Shown: positions 1 to 8,256, counted from the stretch's first letter. The stretch: 64,000 nucleotides of DNA from Planctomycetota bacterium (GCA_016873115.1 VGYB01000004.1:1-64000), one strand, 5' to 3'. The notes: generated from the sequence alone by a model not told the origin. Numbers and translations are program-made.

Positions 1-1
1 G

Positions 2-85
2 CTCGCGCTCGTCCCGATCGCACTCCTGCGCTGGCTGTGGCTCGTCGAGCTGCGCCGCTGCTACCGCAGCAGCGATCTCGCGTGA
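2..85 (+). CDS. C-terminal end of an unidentified, probably membrane, protein (cut by left edge)
   Basis: Only the last 27 codons are inside the window; the frame is open from the left edge and ends at TGA 83-85. The visible residues are a hydrophobic, Trp-rich stretch (LALVPIALLRWLWLVEL) followed by a short basic tail (RRCYRSSDLA), as at the end of a membrane protein whose last helix leads into a short cytoplasmic tail. Function cannot be judged. The following stretch up to the tRNA-Asn terminator, about 215 bases, shows no gene that I can support. Confidence 0.4.
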   Translation, partial: LALVPIALLRWLWLVELRRCYRSSDLA

Positions 86-301
86 GGACCGCGCCCGTTT
101 CGATCGCCCCCGAGATCTCGGAAGGCCGTGAACCCGTTCAGAGAGCGCGTGAGATCAAGGCGGGGTTTCGCCCGTTTCGCGCCGTTCGGATCGGGGGCGT
201 CCTTCCCGATTGGGCTCTCTCCACAAACGCGAGAGCGCCGAACCCCCGCCACGGCGCGGCAGCAGGGGGTTTCGGCATGGTCTCCAGATGGGTCAACCTG
301 T

Positions 302-338
302 GAACAAACCGGTCGACCTCGCGTGAGGCCGACCGGTT
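302..338 (-). terminator. Rho-independent terminator of tRNA-Asn
   Basis: A long inverted repeat (outer arms AACCGGTCG / CGACCGGTT, inner arms CCTC / GAGG, loop GCGT, one A-C mismatch) lies 3 bases beyond the 3' end of the minus-strand tRNA-Asn. Read on the minus strand it is followed by TTTGTT. Position and strand fit termination of the tRNA transcript. Confidence 0.8.
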
Positions 339-341
339 GAA

Positions 342-414
342 CTCCCCCAACTGGACTTGAACCAGTAACCTGGCGGTTAACAGCCGCCCGCTCTACCGAT
401 TGAGCTATAGGGGA
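342..414 (-). tRNA. tRNA-Asn (anticodon GTT)
   Basis: Read on the minus strand, a complete 73-base cloverleaf is seen. The acceptor arms are TCCCCTA and TGGGGGA with discriminator G. The D-arm is GCTC..GAGC. The anticodon stem GGCGG/CCGCC carries the loop CTGTTAA, so the anticodon is GTT. The T-arm is CTGG-TTCAAGT-CCAG. CCA is not encoded. It stands alone, divergent from rpmE, with its own promoter-like sequence upstream and a strong terminator downstream. Confidence 0.96.
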
Positions 415-425
415 ACGGGTTGGGA

Positions 426-454
426 AGGGTAACCGTTGCCGTCGTGAGGTTCAA
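426..454 (-). promoter_or_regulatory. Probable sigma-70 type promoter for tRNA-Asn
   Basis: On the minus strand TTGAAC (449-454) and TACCCT (426-431) are separated by 17 bases, which would start transcription about 5 bases before the tRNA. It is seen only as a consensus match, but its position is right. Confidence 0.5.
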
Positions 455-472
455 GATCGGCGATTCGAAGGG

Positions 473-500
473 TTGCCTTCACGTCCATTTTGGGTATATT
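473..500 (+). promoter_or_regulatory. Probable promoter of rpmE
   Basis: TTGCCT (473-478) and TATATT (495-500) are separated by 16 bases. Transcription would start near 507, giving rpmE a leader of about 20 bases. The hexamers are good matches to the sigma-70 consensus in an otherwise GC-rich sequence. Confidence 0.6.
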
Positions 501-525
501 CCCCGTCCCCCCAAGGGATCCACCC

Positions 526-759
526 ATGAAGGACAAGGCCCACCCCCAGTACTTCCCTGATTGCAAGGTCCACTTCCGCGGCCAGGTCGTCATGACCGTC
601 GGCGCCACGGTGCCCGAGATGCATGTCGAAGTGTGGTCTGGCTCGCACCCCTTCTTCACCGGCCAGAAGTCCTTCGTCGACACCGCCGGCCGCGTCGAGC
701 GCTTCCAGCGCAAGTTTTCCGGCGGCTACTTCGGCAAGGACAAGAAGGCCGCCAAGTAG
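526..759 (+). CDS. rpmE: 50S ribosomal protein bL31, zinc-ligand-poor form
   Basis: 77 aa protein of the large ribosomal subunit, located at the central protuberance. It shows the family ends: an N-terminal KDKAHPQY block, and HPFFTG followed by the GRVERF block. The start is the ATG at 526, which begins the conserved KDKAHPQY block; an in-frame TTG 36 bases upstream would only add a Pro-rich tail and overlap the promoter. Classical zinc-type L31 has a C-x-C pair and a C-x-x-C pair. Here only the Cys in FPDCKV remains, and the second pair has become W-S-G-S in EVWSGSHPFF. It is therefore of the non-zinc (C-minus) type. A perfect terminator follows, so the gene is monocistronic. Confidence 0.96.
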   Translation: MKDKAHPQYFPDCKVHFRGQVVMTVGATVPEMHVEVWSGSHPFFTGQKSFVDTAGRVERFQRKFSGGYFGKDKKAAK

Positions 760-780
760 GTCCAACCGACCCCATCACCG

Positions 781-818
781 CGCGCCGCACCATGATCTGG
801 TGCGGCGTGTGTCGTTTT
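781..818 (+). terminator. Rho-independent terminator of rpmE
   Basis: A 12-bp stem (CGCGCCGCACCA pairing with TGGTGCGGCGTG, one G-T pair) with loop TGATC lies 21 bases after the rpmE stop. It is followed by TGTCGTTTTG. Confidence 0.8.
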
Positions 819-861
819 GCGCACATGATCATGTACACGCTTCAATCCCCTGCCCCATCCG

Positions 862-1941
862 ATGGACCAGCTCCCCGACAACCTCCTGCGCAAGCTCGAT
901 GAACTGAGCGCCGAGTGGACCTCGCTCGGCCGCGAACTCGAGGACCCCATCATCGCGGTCGATCATCGTCGCACGCGAGCGATCGCCATGCGGCGCTCGG
1001 CCATCGCGCCGATCGCGACCGCGTTCACGCGCTGGCGCGCCCTGCCGGCGGAGGCCGCGCACCTGCAGGAACTCGTCGACACCGGCGATCCCGAGTTGGC
1101 CGTCATGGCCAAGGCTGACCTGGCCGCCTTGGCCACCGAGCGCTCAAGCCTGGCCGACACGCTGCAGGAAGCACTCGTCACGGCCGGCGACCGGGCCGTC
1201 GGCAACCTGATCCTTGAAGTCCGCGCCGGCGTGGGCGGTGACGAAGCCGGACTCTGGGCCGGCGACCTCTGCGCGATGTACCTGAAGTTCGCGCAGCGGC
1301 GTGGCTGGCGCGTGGAGGAACTCGAACAGAAGCCGGGCGATGCCGGCGGCGTGTCGCAGGCGATCTTCGCCATCACCGGCACGGGCTGCTGGAGCGACTT
1401 GGGCTACGAAGGCGGCACCCACCAGGTGAAGCGCGTACCCGCGACCGAGGCGCAGGGCCGCGTGCACACGAGTACCGCCACCGTCGCCGTGCTCCCCGAA
1501 CCCGAAGATGTCGAGTCAGCCGTCGACCCCGCCGAGGTCAAGGAAATGGTCACGACCGCCCAGGGCCCCGGCGGCCAGAACGTGAACAAGGTCGCCACCG
1601 CCGTGCACCTGATCCACCTGCCGACCGGCATCGAGGTGCGCATGCAGGAAACGCGAAGCCAGGGCCAGAACCGCGAGAAGGCATGGAAGCTCCTTCGCGC
1701 GCGCGTGCTCGAGCGCCGCGAAGCCGAGGCCGCAGCACGACGCAGCGACCAGCGCACCGCCATGATCGGCAGCGGCGGTCGCGCGGAGAAGATCCGCACC
1801 TATCGCTGGAAGGAGAGTGTGGCGGTCGACCACCGCATCGAGCGCTCGTTCCCGCTGCACGGGCTGCTCGCGGGCGAACTTGAGCCACTGGTCGGGGCGC
1901 TGCGCGCTGCCGACATCGCCGAGCGCATCAAGGCGCTGTGA
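862..1941 (+). CDS. prfA: Peptide chain release factor 1 (RF1)
   Basis: Class I release factor, 359 aa (E. coli RF1 has 360), that reads stop codons UAA and UAG in the ribosomal A site and triggers peptide release. The codon-recognition tripeptide is P-A-T at residues 193-195 (the RF1 type P-x-T, not the RF2 type S-P-F). The catalytic GGQ is at 237-239 in GPGGQNVNK, followed by the usual HLPTGIEV and RSQGQN blocks. The final codons overlap the 3' end of the convergent DUF1573 gene by 14 bases. No prmC (the methyltransferase for the GGQ glutamine), which often follows prfA, is present here. No promoter could be picked out with confidence between the rpmE terminator and the start. Confidence 0.98.
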   Translation: MDQLPDNLLRKLDELSAEWTSLGRELEDPIIAVDHRRTRAIAMRRSAIAPIATAFTRWRALPAEAAHLQELVDTGDPELAVMAKADLAALATERSSLADTLQEALVTAGDRAVGNLILEVRAGVGGDEAGLWAGDLCAMYLKFAQRRGWRVEELEQKPGDAGGVSQAIFAITGTGCWSDLGYEGGTHQVKRVPATEAQGRVHTSTATVAVLPEPEDVESAVDPAEVKEMVTTAQGPGGQNVNKVATAVHLIHLPTGIEVRMQETRSQGQNREKAWKLLRARVLERREAEAAARRSDQRTAMIGSGGRAEKIRTYRWKESVAVDHRIERSFPLHGLLAGELEPLVGALRAADIAERIKAL

Positions 1942-3241
1942 CTGGTGCGGTCGGTTGCGCTGCGGAAGCCGCCGGTGCCGCTGTGGGAGCCGCCGTACCT
2001 TCGGGCTTCGGACGGATCGTGCCGAAGAGATCGAGTTCCTGGAGCTTTCCCCCGCCGCCCACGATGAGCGTGTCCGCGAAGAAGCCGCGCGCATCAGGCA
2101 GCGGCTTGAGCTGGATCACCGCGACCATGCCCTCTTCTTCCGCGTGCGACTCGATGAGTTCAGCCGTCACCGGGCACGCCACCCCACCCTTCACCGACAC
2201 CACATCGAACGGCGTCGAGGCATCCTTCGACTGCACTTCGATGCGTACGCCCTCGATCGGATCGATGCGGCCGGCGTTGATGCGGTACTCACGCATGCGC
2301 ATCACCGGGCGCTTGAAGGGATTCCCGTTGCGGACTCGTACATCCACGAGTCCACAACTGGGGTGATCGGTCTCGACGATCCAGTAGTCACCGATGGCCT
2401 CGCCCTCGGGGAACGACCACGCCAATGTGTGCCGTGCACGCAGATCGCCGGACGCGCCCTGGGGCACGATCGTGGCAGGCTTGCCGTTCACCGAGAGCAC
2501 GCGAAAGGGTATGCCATCGGTGCTCTCGATGATGGTCTCGCCGGAACGCGCACGCTCGCCAACCAGGTTGATGTAGGCCGGTATCGCGCGAACAGGCAGC
2601 GCGACCTCGCCCTGCACCGCCACGATGGCCGGCCGCGCGTAGCCCTTGGCGATGATCTTGAGCTGTGATCGACGGATCCCCTGCATCGGTGCACCGCTGA
2701 GCTCGGTTTCGATGGCAAAGCTCTTGCCCGGCTCGATCGTCACGCCGGCAGCATCGGTGATCGTGGTGCACTTGCACGACGCGGTCACGCTGAGCAGCGT
2801 GACCGGTACGGTGCCACCGTTGGTCAGCGTGACCGTGCCACGCGCGTTGGTGTTGGGGAGCATGAAGCCAAAATCGAGCCGCAGTGGCGTGATCGTGAGC
2901 GGAGGAGCAGCATCGATGGCCCCTTCCTGGACCGGATCGGCCGGCTCGCGCGCTACAGGCGCATCGGCGGCCTCGCGTGCGTTGGGGCGCGGGGTGCGCG
3001 CTCGGGTGCGATCGAGCCGGGGGTCTTCCCCCTTCTGCTTGGAAGCAGGCGCAGCGGGAGAGCCGGCGGGAGCCGTTGCGGGCTCATCGGTCGCTTGTCC
3101 GTTGGGCACCGGAGCCGCTGCGGGTTGAGTCTGGAACGCGCTCGGTGGTGCACCACCGGCCGCGCGGCCCACTCCGAGCGGGCCGAGTGCAGAGAGGCAA
3201 GCGGCGGCACAGATCCAACGCTTGGCGACGAGTGCGAGCAT
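1928..3241 (-). CDS. Exported DUF1573 domain protein
   Basis: 437 aa. It starts at the ATG at 3241, chosen because it gives a signal peptide (MLALVAKRWICAAACLSALG..); an upstream in-frame start would add 78 basic, low-complexity residues. A Pro/Ala-rich, charged linker occupies about residues 40-115. The DUF1573 region follows, with the hallmark PLRLDFG..LPNTNARGTVTLTN stretch and a C-x-C-T motif (C156, C158). It is an Ig-like, ASH/MSP-type beta-sandwich domain repeated in planctomycete secreted proteins. The C-terminal tail is again Ala/Pro-rich. No enzymatic motif is seen, so the function is unknown; it is probably periplasmic or on the cell surface. It is convergent with prfA. Confidence 0.85.
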   Translation of the reverse strand: MLALVAKRWICAAACLSALGPLGVGRAAGGAPPSAFQTQPAAAPVPNGQATDEPATAPAGSPAAPASKQKGEDPRLDRTRARTPRPNAREAADAPVAREPADPVQEGAIDAAPPLTITPLRLDFGFMLPNTNARGTVTLTNGGTVPVTLLSVTASCKCTTITDAAGVTIEPGKSFAIETELSGAPMQGIRRSQLKIIAKGYARPAIVAVQGEVALPVRAIPAYINLVGERARSGETIIESTDGIPFRVLSVNGKPATIVPQGASGDLRARHTLAWSFPEGEAIGDYWIVETDHPSCGLVDVRVRNGNPFKRPVMRMREYRINAGRIDPIEGVRIEVQSKDASTPFDVVSVKGGVACPVTAELIESHAEEEGMVAVIQLKPLPDARGFFADTLIVGGGGKLQELDLFGTIRPKPEGTAAPTAAPAASAAQPTAPVTAP

Positions 3242-3366
3242 GGGAGGATCGTATGCGCCGACCCCCAATTCCGCGCCGGAACTGCGGGTCGGCCCCGTCG
3301 TACGGCGCACTCGTCCGAAGGTTGCACTTGTTGAACCGGATTTCGCCAAAAATTCCGTCGGGTGAT

Positions 3367-3394
3367 TTGGATGCCGCCGGAACCGGGCTATTGT
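3367..3394 (+). promoter_or_regulatory. Possible promoter upstream of candidate small RNA
   Basis: TTGGAT (3367-3372) and TATTGT (3389-3394) with a 16-base spacer would start a transcript near 3401. It sits in a 447-base gap between the divergent DUF1573 gene and efp. The match is moderate and unsupported by any other evidence. Confidence 0.4.
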
Positions 3395-3400
3395 TCTGGT

Positions 3401-3542
3401 GTCGGTGGGGCCACCCGCCGGCCGCGCATCCCGGTTCAACCTGCCAAAGGTGAGAAAGACCCAAGGCACGGCCACACGGCTGCGATGTCAACCGAGCCCT
3501 TTTCCCTCCCTCCGCCCCCGAGCCTTGTGCTCGGGGGTTTTT
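3401..3542 (+). ncRNA. Candidate small RNA or terminated leader upstream of efp
   Basis: About 140 non-coding bases lie between a promoter-like sequence and a strong intrinsic terminator, with no convincing start codon and ribosome site inside. It contains local inverted repeats (GTGGGGCCAC near 3405 and GCACGGCC..GGCTGC near 3465). I tested it by eye against SRP RNA, 6S RNA and the TPP, c-di-GMP, glycine, SAM and fluoride riboswitches and found no convincing match. It may be a free small RNA. It may instead be a leader that attenuates efp, which starts 147 bases further on; a second promoter would then not be needed. Confidence 0.3.
3515..3542 (+). terminator. Strong intrinsic terminator before efp
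   Basis: A perfect 9-bp stem CCCCCGAGC / GCTCGGGGG with loop CTTGT is followed by TTTTT. No protein gene on the plus strand ends here, so it terminates either an unrecognised RNA or a leader transcript. Confidence 0.85.
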
Positions 3543-3688
3543 CTTGATTCAGGCGTCCTGACTCAGGCGTCTTGGTGCCCAGAGGAGGCCGTCGGCACCC
3601 GATCCGGGGGCCGGGGTGCCCACGCCCTCATCCCACGGGGCCAATGTGCTCGTTTGCTATCGTCTCCCCTCCCCAAGAGGGATCCTCC

Positions 3689-4243
3689 ATGAAGAGCACC
3701 GACCTACGCCCCGGCATGGCCATCAAGATGGATGGCAAGCTGTATGTCATCACCCAGTACACCCATGTGACCCCCGGCAACCTGCGCGCGTTCGTGCAGG
3801 TCAAGATCCGCGACATCGAGAAGGGCACGATCATCGAGAAGCGCCTGCGCTCCGGCGAGGAAGTCGAGCAGGTCGAGCTCGATCGGCGCCCGATGCAATA
3901 CCTGTACGCCCAGGGCAAGACGCATGTCTTCATGGACAACCAGAACTACGAGCAGCACGAGCTGTCCGAAGATGTCGTCGGCGACATGCCCCTGTACATG
4001 CTGCCCGACACCGAAGTCATCATGCTCTGGTGCGATGGCCGGCCCGTGAGCATCGAGATGCCCAATGTGGTCGAACTGGTGGTCTCCGACACGCCGCCGG
4101 GCATCAAGGGCGCGACGGCCACCAATCAGCTGAAGGAAGCGACCATGGAGACGGGCCTGAAGACGCGTGTTCCGCCGTTCATCACCAACGGCGAGAAGGT
4201 GCGCATCAACACGACCGACGGCTCGTACGCCAGCCGCGCCTGA
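3689..4243 (+). CDS. efp: Translation elongation factor P
   Basis: 184 aa, the usual length. EF-P binds between the P and E sites and relieves stalling at polyproline stretches. Three domains can be followed: an N-terminal KOW-like domain 1-65, then two OB-type domains, ending with the signature KVRINTTDGSY..R. The ATG at 3689 follows AAGAGGGATCC, and upstream codons do not resemble the family. In the loop that carries the modified residue, E. coli has P-G-K34-G. Here it reads T-P-G-N-L-R, placing Asn31 at the tip. Neither beta-lysylation (needs Lys) nor rhamnosylation (needs Arg) can occur there, so this EF-P probably acts unmodified or with another modification. No epm or earP gene is nearby. 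Confidence 0.97.
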   Translation: MKSTDLRPGMAIKMDGKLYVITQYTHVTPGNLRAFVQVKIRDIEKGTIIEKRLRSGEEVEQVELDRRPMQYLYAQGKTHVFMDNQNYEQHELSEDVVGDMPLYMLPDTEVIMLWCDGRPVSIEMPNVVELVVSDTPPGIKGATATNQLKEATMETGLKTRVPPFITNGEKVRINTTDGSYASRA

Positions 4244-4349
4244 GCGGGCCGACCATCCACGACATCACCCGCGCCCACGGCCCACGCCGAGGGCGCCGTC
4301 ATTGGCGCACGGCCCACGGCCGTGCGGGGGTCGGGCGACCCGGGCTGGG

Positions 4350-5660
4350 TCAGTGCCCAGCGAGCGGGAATCGCGCGCAGAAGGTGCGGATCTCCCCACG
4401 CACCTTTGCGCACTCGGCGGCGTTGCCCTTGGCACCCATCACGCGGTCGAGCCAATCCGCCACCTGCGCCATCTCGCGCTCCTTGAGACCGCGCGTGGTG
4501 AGCGCCGGCGTTCCCAGTCGCAAGCCGCTGGTGACCATCGGCGGGCGTGGATCGAACGGGATGCCGTTCTTGTTGCAGATGATGCCCGCCGACTCAAGCC
4601 ACTTCTCGGCATCGGCACCGGTCAGGTCGGCACTGCGCTGGCGCAGGTCGACGAGCATGAGATGGTTGTCGGTACCGCCGGTGCACAGCCGGTAGTTGCG
4701 TTCGGTGAGCGCCTTGGCCAGTGCCTGCGCGTTGGCGACGACCTGTCGGCAGTAGCCCTTGAACTCAGGCTTGAGGGCCTCTCCGAAGGCCACGGCCTTG
4801 GCCGCAATGATGTGCATGAGCGGCCCGCCCTGGCTGCCGGGGAAGACCTTGCGGTCCAGCTTGGTCGCCAACTCGGCGTCGTTGGTCATGATGAGGCCGC
4901 CGCGCGGGCCACGCAGGGTCTTGTGCGTGGTCGTCGTGACGACATGCGCGTGCGGGAAGGGCGAGGGATGCACGCCGGTCGCGCACAGGCCCGCAATGTG
5001 GGCGACATCGGCCATGAGGTACGCCCCCACCGAGTCGGCGATGGCGCGGAAGCGCGCGAAATCGATCGTGCGCGGATAGGCCGAGTAGCCGCAGATGATG
5101 ACCTTGGGCTTGTGCTCCTTGGCCAAGCGCTCGATCTGGTCGTAGTCGAGCAGTTCGGTCCGCTCGTCGAGGTTGTATTCGACGATCGAGTAGAAGGTGC
5201 CGCTGAAGTTTGGCTTGAGACCGTGCGACAGGTGGCCGCCGGACTTGATCGGCAGGCTGAGCACGGTGTCGCCTGGGTTCATCAGCGCCATGAAGGCCGC
5301 GACATTGGCGTTGGCGCCGCAGTGCGGCTGCACATTCGCGAAGGCGCAGCCGAAGAGCCGCTTGGCGCGCTCCCGGGCCAGGTCCTCGACCTGGTCGTGC
5401 CACTCGCAACCACCGTAGTAGCGCTTGCCGGGGTATCCCTCGGCGTACTTGTTGGTCATCCAACTGCCGGCCGTGTGCATGACGACGGTGCTGACATGGT
5501 TCTCGCTGGCGATCAGCTCGAGCGTCGTCTCCTGACGGTCGCGTTCGCCCGAGAGGATCGTGGCGACCTCGGGGTCGTGGCCCCTGAGCATGTCGAGCAA
5601 GGCTGCACCCATGGGATCGACGGCGTCGGAAACGGCTGGCACGGCGGTGGCGGGCGTCAT
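4350..5660 (-). CDS. glyA: Serine hydroxymethyltransferase
   Basis: 436 aa PLP enzyme, cytosolic, interconverting serine and glycine with tetrahydrofolate and supplying one-carbon units. Family blocks are present: [24 protein letters not shown], and [11 protein letters not shown]. The Schiff-base lysine is in [14 protein letters not shown], Lys247 from the chosen start, and SQGGPLMH follows. The start ATG at 5660 is the last before sequence that overlaps the divergent methyltransferase gene; a second ATG 17 codons in (MGAALLDML) is possible. Only 37 bases separate it from the divergent gene, so the two promoters must share that gap. Between its stop and efp lie 106 bases with an unusually strong inverted repeat (CGCACGGCC, loop CAC, GGCCGTGCG, 4306-4326), possibly a two-way terminator without a T-run. 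Confidence 0.98.
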   Translation of the reverse strand: MTPATAVPAVSDAVDPMGAALLDMLRGHDPEVATILSGERDRQETTLELIASENHVSTVVMHTAGSWMTNKYAEGYPGKRYYGGCEWHDQVEDLARERAKRLFGCAFANVQPHCGANANVAAFMALMNPGDTVLSLPIKSGGHLSHGLKPNFSGTFYSIVEYNLDERTELLDYDQIERLAKEHKPKVIICGYSAYPRTIDFARFRAIADSVGAYLMADVAHIAGLCATGVHPSPFPHAHVVTTTTHKTLRGPRGGLIMTNDAELATKLDRKVFPGSQGGPLMHIIAAKAVAFGEALKPEFKGYCRQVVANAQALAKALTERNYRLCTGGTDNHLMLVDLRQRSADLTGADAEKWLESAGIICNKNGIPFDPRPPMVTSGLRLGTPALTTRGLKEREMAQVADWLDRVMGAKGNAAECAKVRGEIRTFCARFPLAGH

Positions 5661-5697
5661 GACCTGATCGTAGCGCGGTCGCTCGTATGCTCGGCGC

Positions 5698-6219
5698 ATG
5701 AAACGATGGCGACTTGGCCCCGCCGACCTGCTGGCCGGCTGCGATGCGCGCGGGCCGTGCACGGCCTGGGTCGAACCCGGCAGCCCAGCACCGCGCGGCA
5801 TGGCCGCTTCGCTTGGTACCACCGATGCCACGAAGTTCGCTGAGCACCACCTGATGCTGGATGAGTTGATCGACAGCATCGAACGGTGGCTCATCGATCC
5901 GCGCACGGTGCCGTCCCATCTCCCATCCGGACCGCCCTTCCACCGGGCGTGCTGGACGGCGGCATGCTCGATCGTGCCGGGCACCACCGTGACCTACGGG
6001 GAACTCGCCACGATGGCCGGTCGCCCCGCTGCTGCGCGTGCCGCTGCGCAGGCCATGGCACGCAACCGGATCGCCCCCTTGGTGCCCTGCCACCGCGTGA
6101 TTGCCTCGCTGGGTCTCGGTGGCTTCATGGGAACCGGTGCGTCGGCCGGGGATGCTGCATGGCCCCTCCGGCTCAAGCGATGGCTTCTCGCGCGCGATGG
6201 CGTGCCTGCCGCTCGATGA
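5698..6219 (+). CDS. ogt: Methylated-DNA-[protein]-cysteine S-methyltransferase
   Basis: 173 aa suicide DNA repair protein that transfers the alkyl group from O6-alkylguanine to its own cysteine. The acceptor motif PCHRV is present with Cys131, preceded by the helix-turn-helix region ([18 protein letters not shown], then the [11 protein letters not shown] recognition helix). The N-terminal 90 residues are poorly conserved, as usual in this family. It could be named ogt or MGMT. The ATG at 5698 gives a 37-base divergent gap to glyA. The next gene, UDP-glucose dehydrogenase, starts 39 bases after its stop and has its own strong ribosome site, so co-transcription is possible but functionally unrelated. 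Confidence 0.92.
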   Translation: MKRWRLGPADLLAGCDARGPCTAWVEPGSPAPRGMAASLGTTDATKFAEHHLMLDELIDSIERWLIDPRTVPSHLPSGPPFHRACWTAACSIVPGTTVTYGELATMAGRPAAARAAAQAMARNRIAPLVPCHRVIASLGLGGFMGTGASAGDAAWPLRLKRWLLARDGVPAAR

Positions 6220-6258
6220 CCCACGGCATAGCATCCGCTCCTCCAGAGGAGATCCAGC

Positions 6259-7584
6259 ATGAAGGTCACGATGGTCGGTACGGGTTACGTCGGTCTGGTC
6301 ACGGGTGCGTGCTTCGCCGACATGGGCAATGATGTGACCTGCCTTGATGTGGATCCACGCAAGATCGAGACCCTCAAGCGCGGCGAGAGCCCGATCTACG
6401 AGCCGGGCCTGAGCGAGATGCTCAAGCGCAACCTCAAGACCGGCCGCCTGCACTTCACCCTGGACACGGCGGATGCGTACCGCAACGCCCAGGCGATCTT
6501 CATCTGCGTCGGTACGCCGAGTGACAAGGATGGCAGCGCCGACCTTCAGCATGTGCTGCGCGTGGCCAACGACATCGGCGATGCGCTCCATGCACTGGGT
6601 ATGAAGGGTGCCGACAAGCTGGTCATCGTGAAGAGCACCGTGCCTGTGGGGACGAGCCACCAGGTGCGCGACACGATCCGCGCCAAGACCAAGGTGCCCT
6701 TCCACATTGCCGACAACCCTGAATTCCTCAAGGAAGGCGACGCGATCAACGACTTCATGCGGCCGGACCGCGTGGTCTGCGGCGTCGAGAGCGAGAAGGC
6801 CGAGGCGGTCCTGCGTGCGCTGTACGAGCCGTTCGTGCGCCAGGGCAACCCGATCTACTTCATGGATGTCCGCAGCGCGGAGATGGTCAAGTACGCGAGC
6901 AATGCCATGCTGGCCTGCAAGATCAGCTTCATCAACGAGATCGCCAACCTGACTGAGCTCTACGGCGCGAACATCACGAGCGTTCGGGAAGGCATGTGCG
7001 CCGACAAGCGCATCGGCAACCAGTTCCTCTATCCGGGCCTGGGCTACGGTGGCTCATGCTTCCCCAAGGACACCCAGGCGGTGGTGGGCATGGGTCGAGC
7101 CGTGGGCTTCGAGTGCAAGCTCAACGCCTCGGTGCACGAGGTGAACCAGGACCAGCGCTCCCACTTCTGGGGCAAGATCGAGCAGGAACTGGGCGGCGTG
7201 AAGGGCAAGCGCCTGGCGTTCTGGGGCGTGGCGTTCAAGCCCCGCACCGACGACATCCGCGAGGCCCCGTCGATCGCCCTGATGGAGCGTGCCGTCGCGG
7301 CAGGCGCCAACGTGCGTGCGTTCGATCCGGTCGCCATGGAGAACATGGCGAAGGAATTCCCCCAGGCCGAGGCCGCGAACGACATGTATCACGCGCTTGA
7401 CGGGGCCGATGCGCTGGTCATCTGCACCGAGTGGAACGACTTCCGCAGCCCCGACTTCGGCGAGATGGCGCGGCGCATGAAGGGGCGCACCATCTTCGAC
7501 GGACGCAACCTCTACCGCTCGGAGCAGGTGACCGACGCTGGCTTCGTCTACGCCAGCGTGGGTCGCGAAACCGTCCGCCCGTGA
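6259..7584 (+). CDS. ugd: UDP-glucose 6-dehydrogenase
   Basis: 441 aa. It oxidises UDP-glucose to UDP-glucuronate with two NAD+, supplying acidic sugars for cell-surface polysaccharides. The N-terminal Rossmann motif is GTGYVGLVTGACFADMG. The catalytic Cys267 is in GYGGSCFPKDT. The NAD-binding block PEFLKEGDA and the C-terminal block WGVAFKPRTDDIREAPS are intact. The start ATG follows AGAGGAGATCC, a good ribosome site. No other polysaccharide gene is adjacent. Confidence 0.98.
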   Translation: MKVTMVGTGYVGLVTGACFADMGNDVTCLDVDPRKIETLKRGESPIYEPGLSEMLKRNLKTGRLHFTLDTADAYRNAQAIFICVGTPSDKDGSADLQHVLRVANDIGDALHALGMKGADKLVIVKSTVPVGTSHQVRDTIRAKTKVPFHIADNPEFLKEGDAINDFMRPDRVVCGVESEKAEAVLRALYEPFVRQGNPIYFMDVRSAEMVKYASNAMLACKISFINEIANLTELYGANITSVREGMCADKRIGNQFLYPGLGYGGSCFPKDTQAVVGMGRAVGFECKLNASVHEVNQDQRSHFWGKIEQELGGVKGKRLAFWGVAFKPRTDDIREAPSIALMERAVAAGANVRAFDPVAMENMAKEFPQAEAANDMYHALDGADALVICTEWNDFRSPDFGEMARRMKGRTIFDGRNLYRSEQVTDAGFVYASVGRETVRP

Positions 7585-7676
7585 GCGCGCGCCGCGGACG
7601 CCGGTGACCTTGACCGGACATGCCGGGCTGAGTGCAAAAACTTTGGGATTCCCGTGGTTTTTGGCCTTCCAACCCC

Positions 7677-7705
7677 TTGAAATGCACGATTGCCCCACTT
7701 ATCTT
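7677..7705 (+). promoter_or_regulatory. Promoter of the HU-like gene
   Basis: TTGAAA (7677-7682), a 17-base spacer and TATCTT (7700-7705) form one of the best sigma-70-like promoters in the window. Transcription would begin near 7712, about 77 bases before the start codon. The AT-richer stretch 7630-7720 contrasts with the surroundings. Confidence 0.7.
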
Positions 7706-7788
7706 GGGGTTATCCCGGAGCGGAGATTCGGACGACGCCCGGTTCGCACTCACGGCCCAATAATCGGGCCAGAACAGGATTGGAAAGA

Positions 7789-8139
7789 ATGGCTACCGCC
7801 ACCAAGAAGAAGGCCTACAAGGCTACCCCCACCAACACCACCCGCAGCAAGTCGCAGGTCATCGCCGAGTGCGTGACCGCTACTGGCCTGACCCGCAAGC
7901 AGGTCGTCGGCGTGTTCGACACCTTGACTCAGGTCATGGTCGCTGACCTCGGCAGGAAGGGCTGCGGCACCTTCAAGTTCCTCGGCTTCAAGATGGTCGC
8001 CAAGACCACTCCCGCCAAGCGCGGCGGTGAGAGGAAGATCAACCCCCTCACCGGCAAGGAGTACATCACCAAGGCCAAGCCGGCTGCCCGCAAGGTCCGC
8101 GTCCGCGCGCTGAAGACCTTCACGCAGCACATCGTCTGA
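7789..8139 (+). CDS. HU/IHF-family DNA-binding protein with basic N-terminal extension
   Basis: 116 aa. After a Lys/Thr-rich N-terminal tail of about 22 residues (ATKKKAYKATP...), the HU fold begins at SKSQVIAECV. The dimerisation helices follow, then a CGTFKFLGFKMV strand and the DNA-clamp arm with INPLTGKEY, matching the GRNPQTGE arm of HU. Role: nucleoid architecture. The start at 7789 follows GGAAAGA with good spacing; upstream codons are not HU-like. The promoter (7677-7705) and terminator (8221-8256) make it a single-gene unit. The basic tail recalls histone-like extensions found in other HU variants. It is assigned to the HU family; which subfamily cannot be told by eye. Confidence 0.88.
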   Translation: MATATKKKAYKATPTNTTRSKSQVIAECVTATGLTRKQVVGVFDTLTQVMVADLGRKGCGTFKFLGFKMVAKTTPAKRGGERKINPLTGKEYITKAKPAARKVRVRALKTFTQHIV

Positions 8140-8220
8140 TGACGGCACTCTCCTGCCACCGTGCTTGCGCGGCGGCGGAATGATGTCAGGCGGCAACGCC
8201 TGAGAGCAAGCGAACCGACC

Positions 8221-8256
8221 GGACCCCGCGTGATGAACGCGGGGTCCGTCGCTTTT
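8221..8256 (+). terminator. Rho-independent terminator of the HU-like gene
   Basis: A perfect 10-bp stem GGACCCCGCG / CGCGGGGTCC with loop TGATGAA is followed by GTCGCTTTT. Confidence 0.85.

Noticed and set aside
3440-3510. c-di-GMP (GEMM) riboswitch upstream of efp
   Set aside because: Fragments such as CCAAAGG and CAAGGCACGGCC look similar, but the conserved order and tetraloop-receptor pairing of the motif are not met.
3545-3575. Small direct repeat TCAGGCGTC..TCAGGCGTC before efp
   Set aside because: Two 9-10 base copies only; no operator-like symmetry and likely chance.
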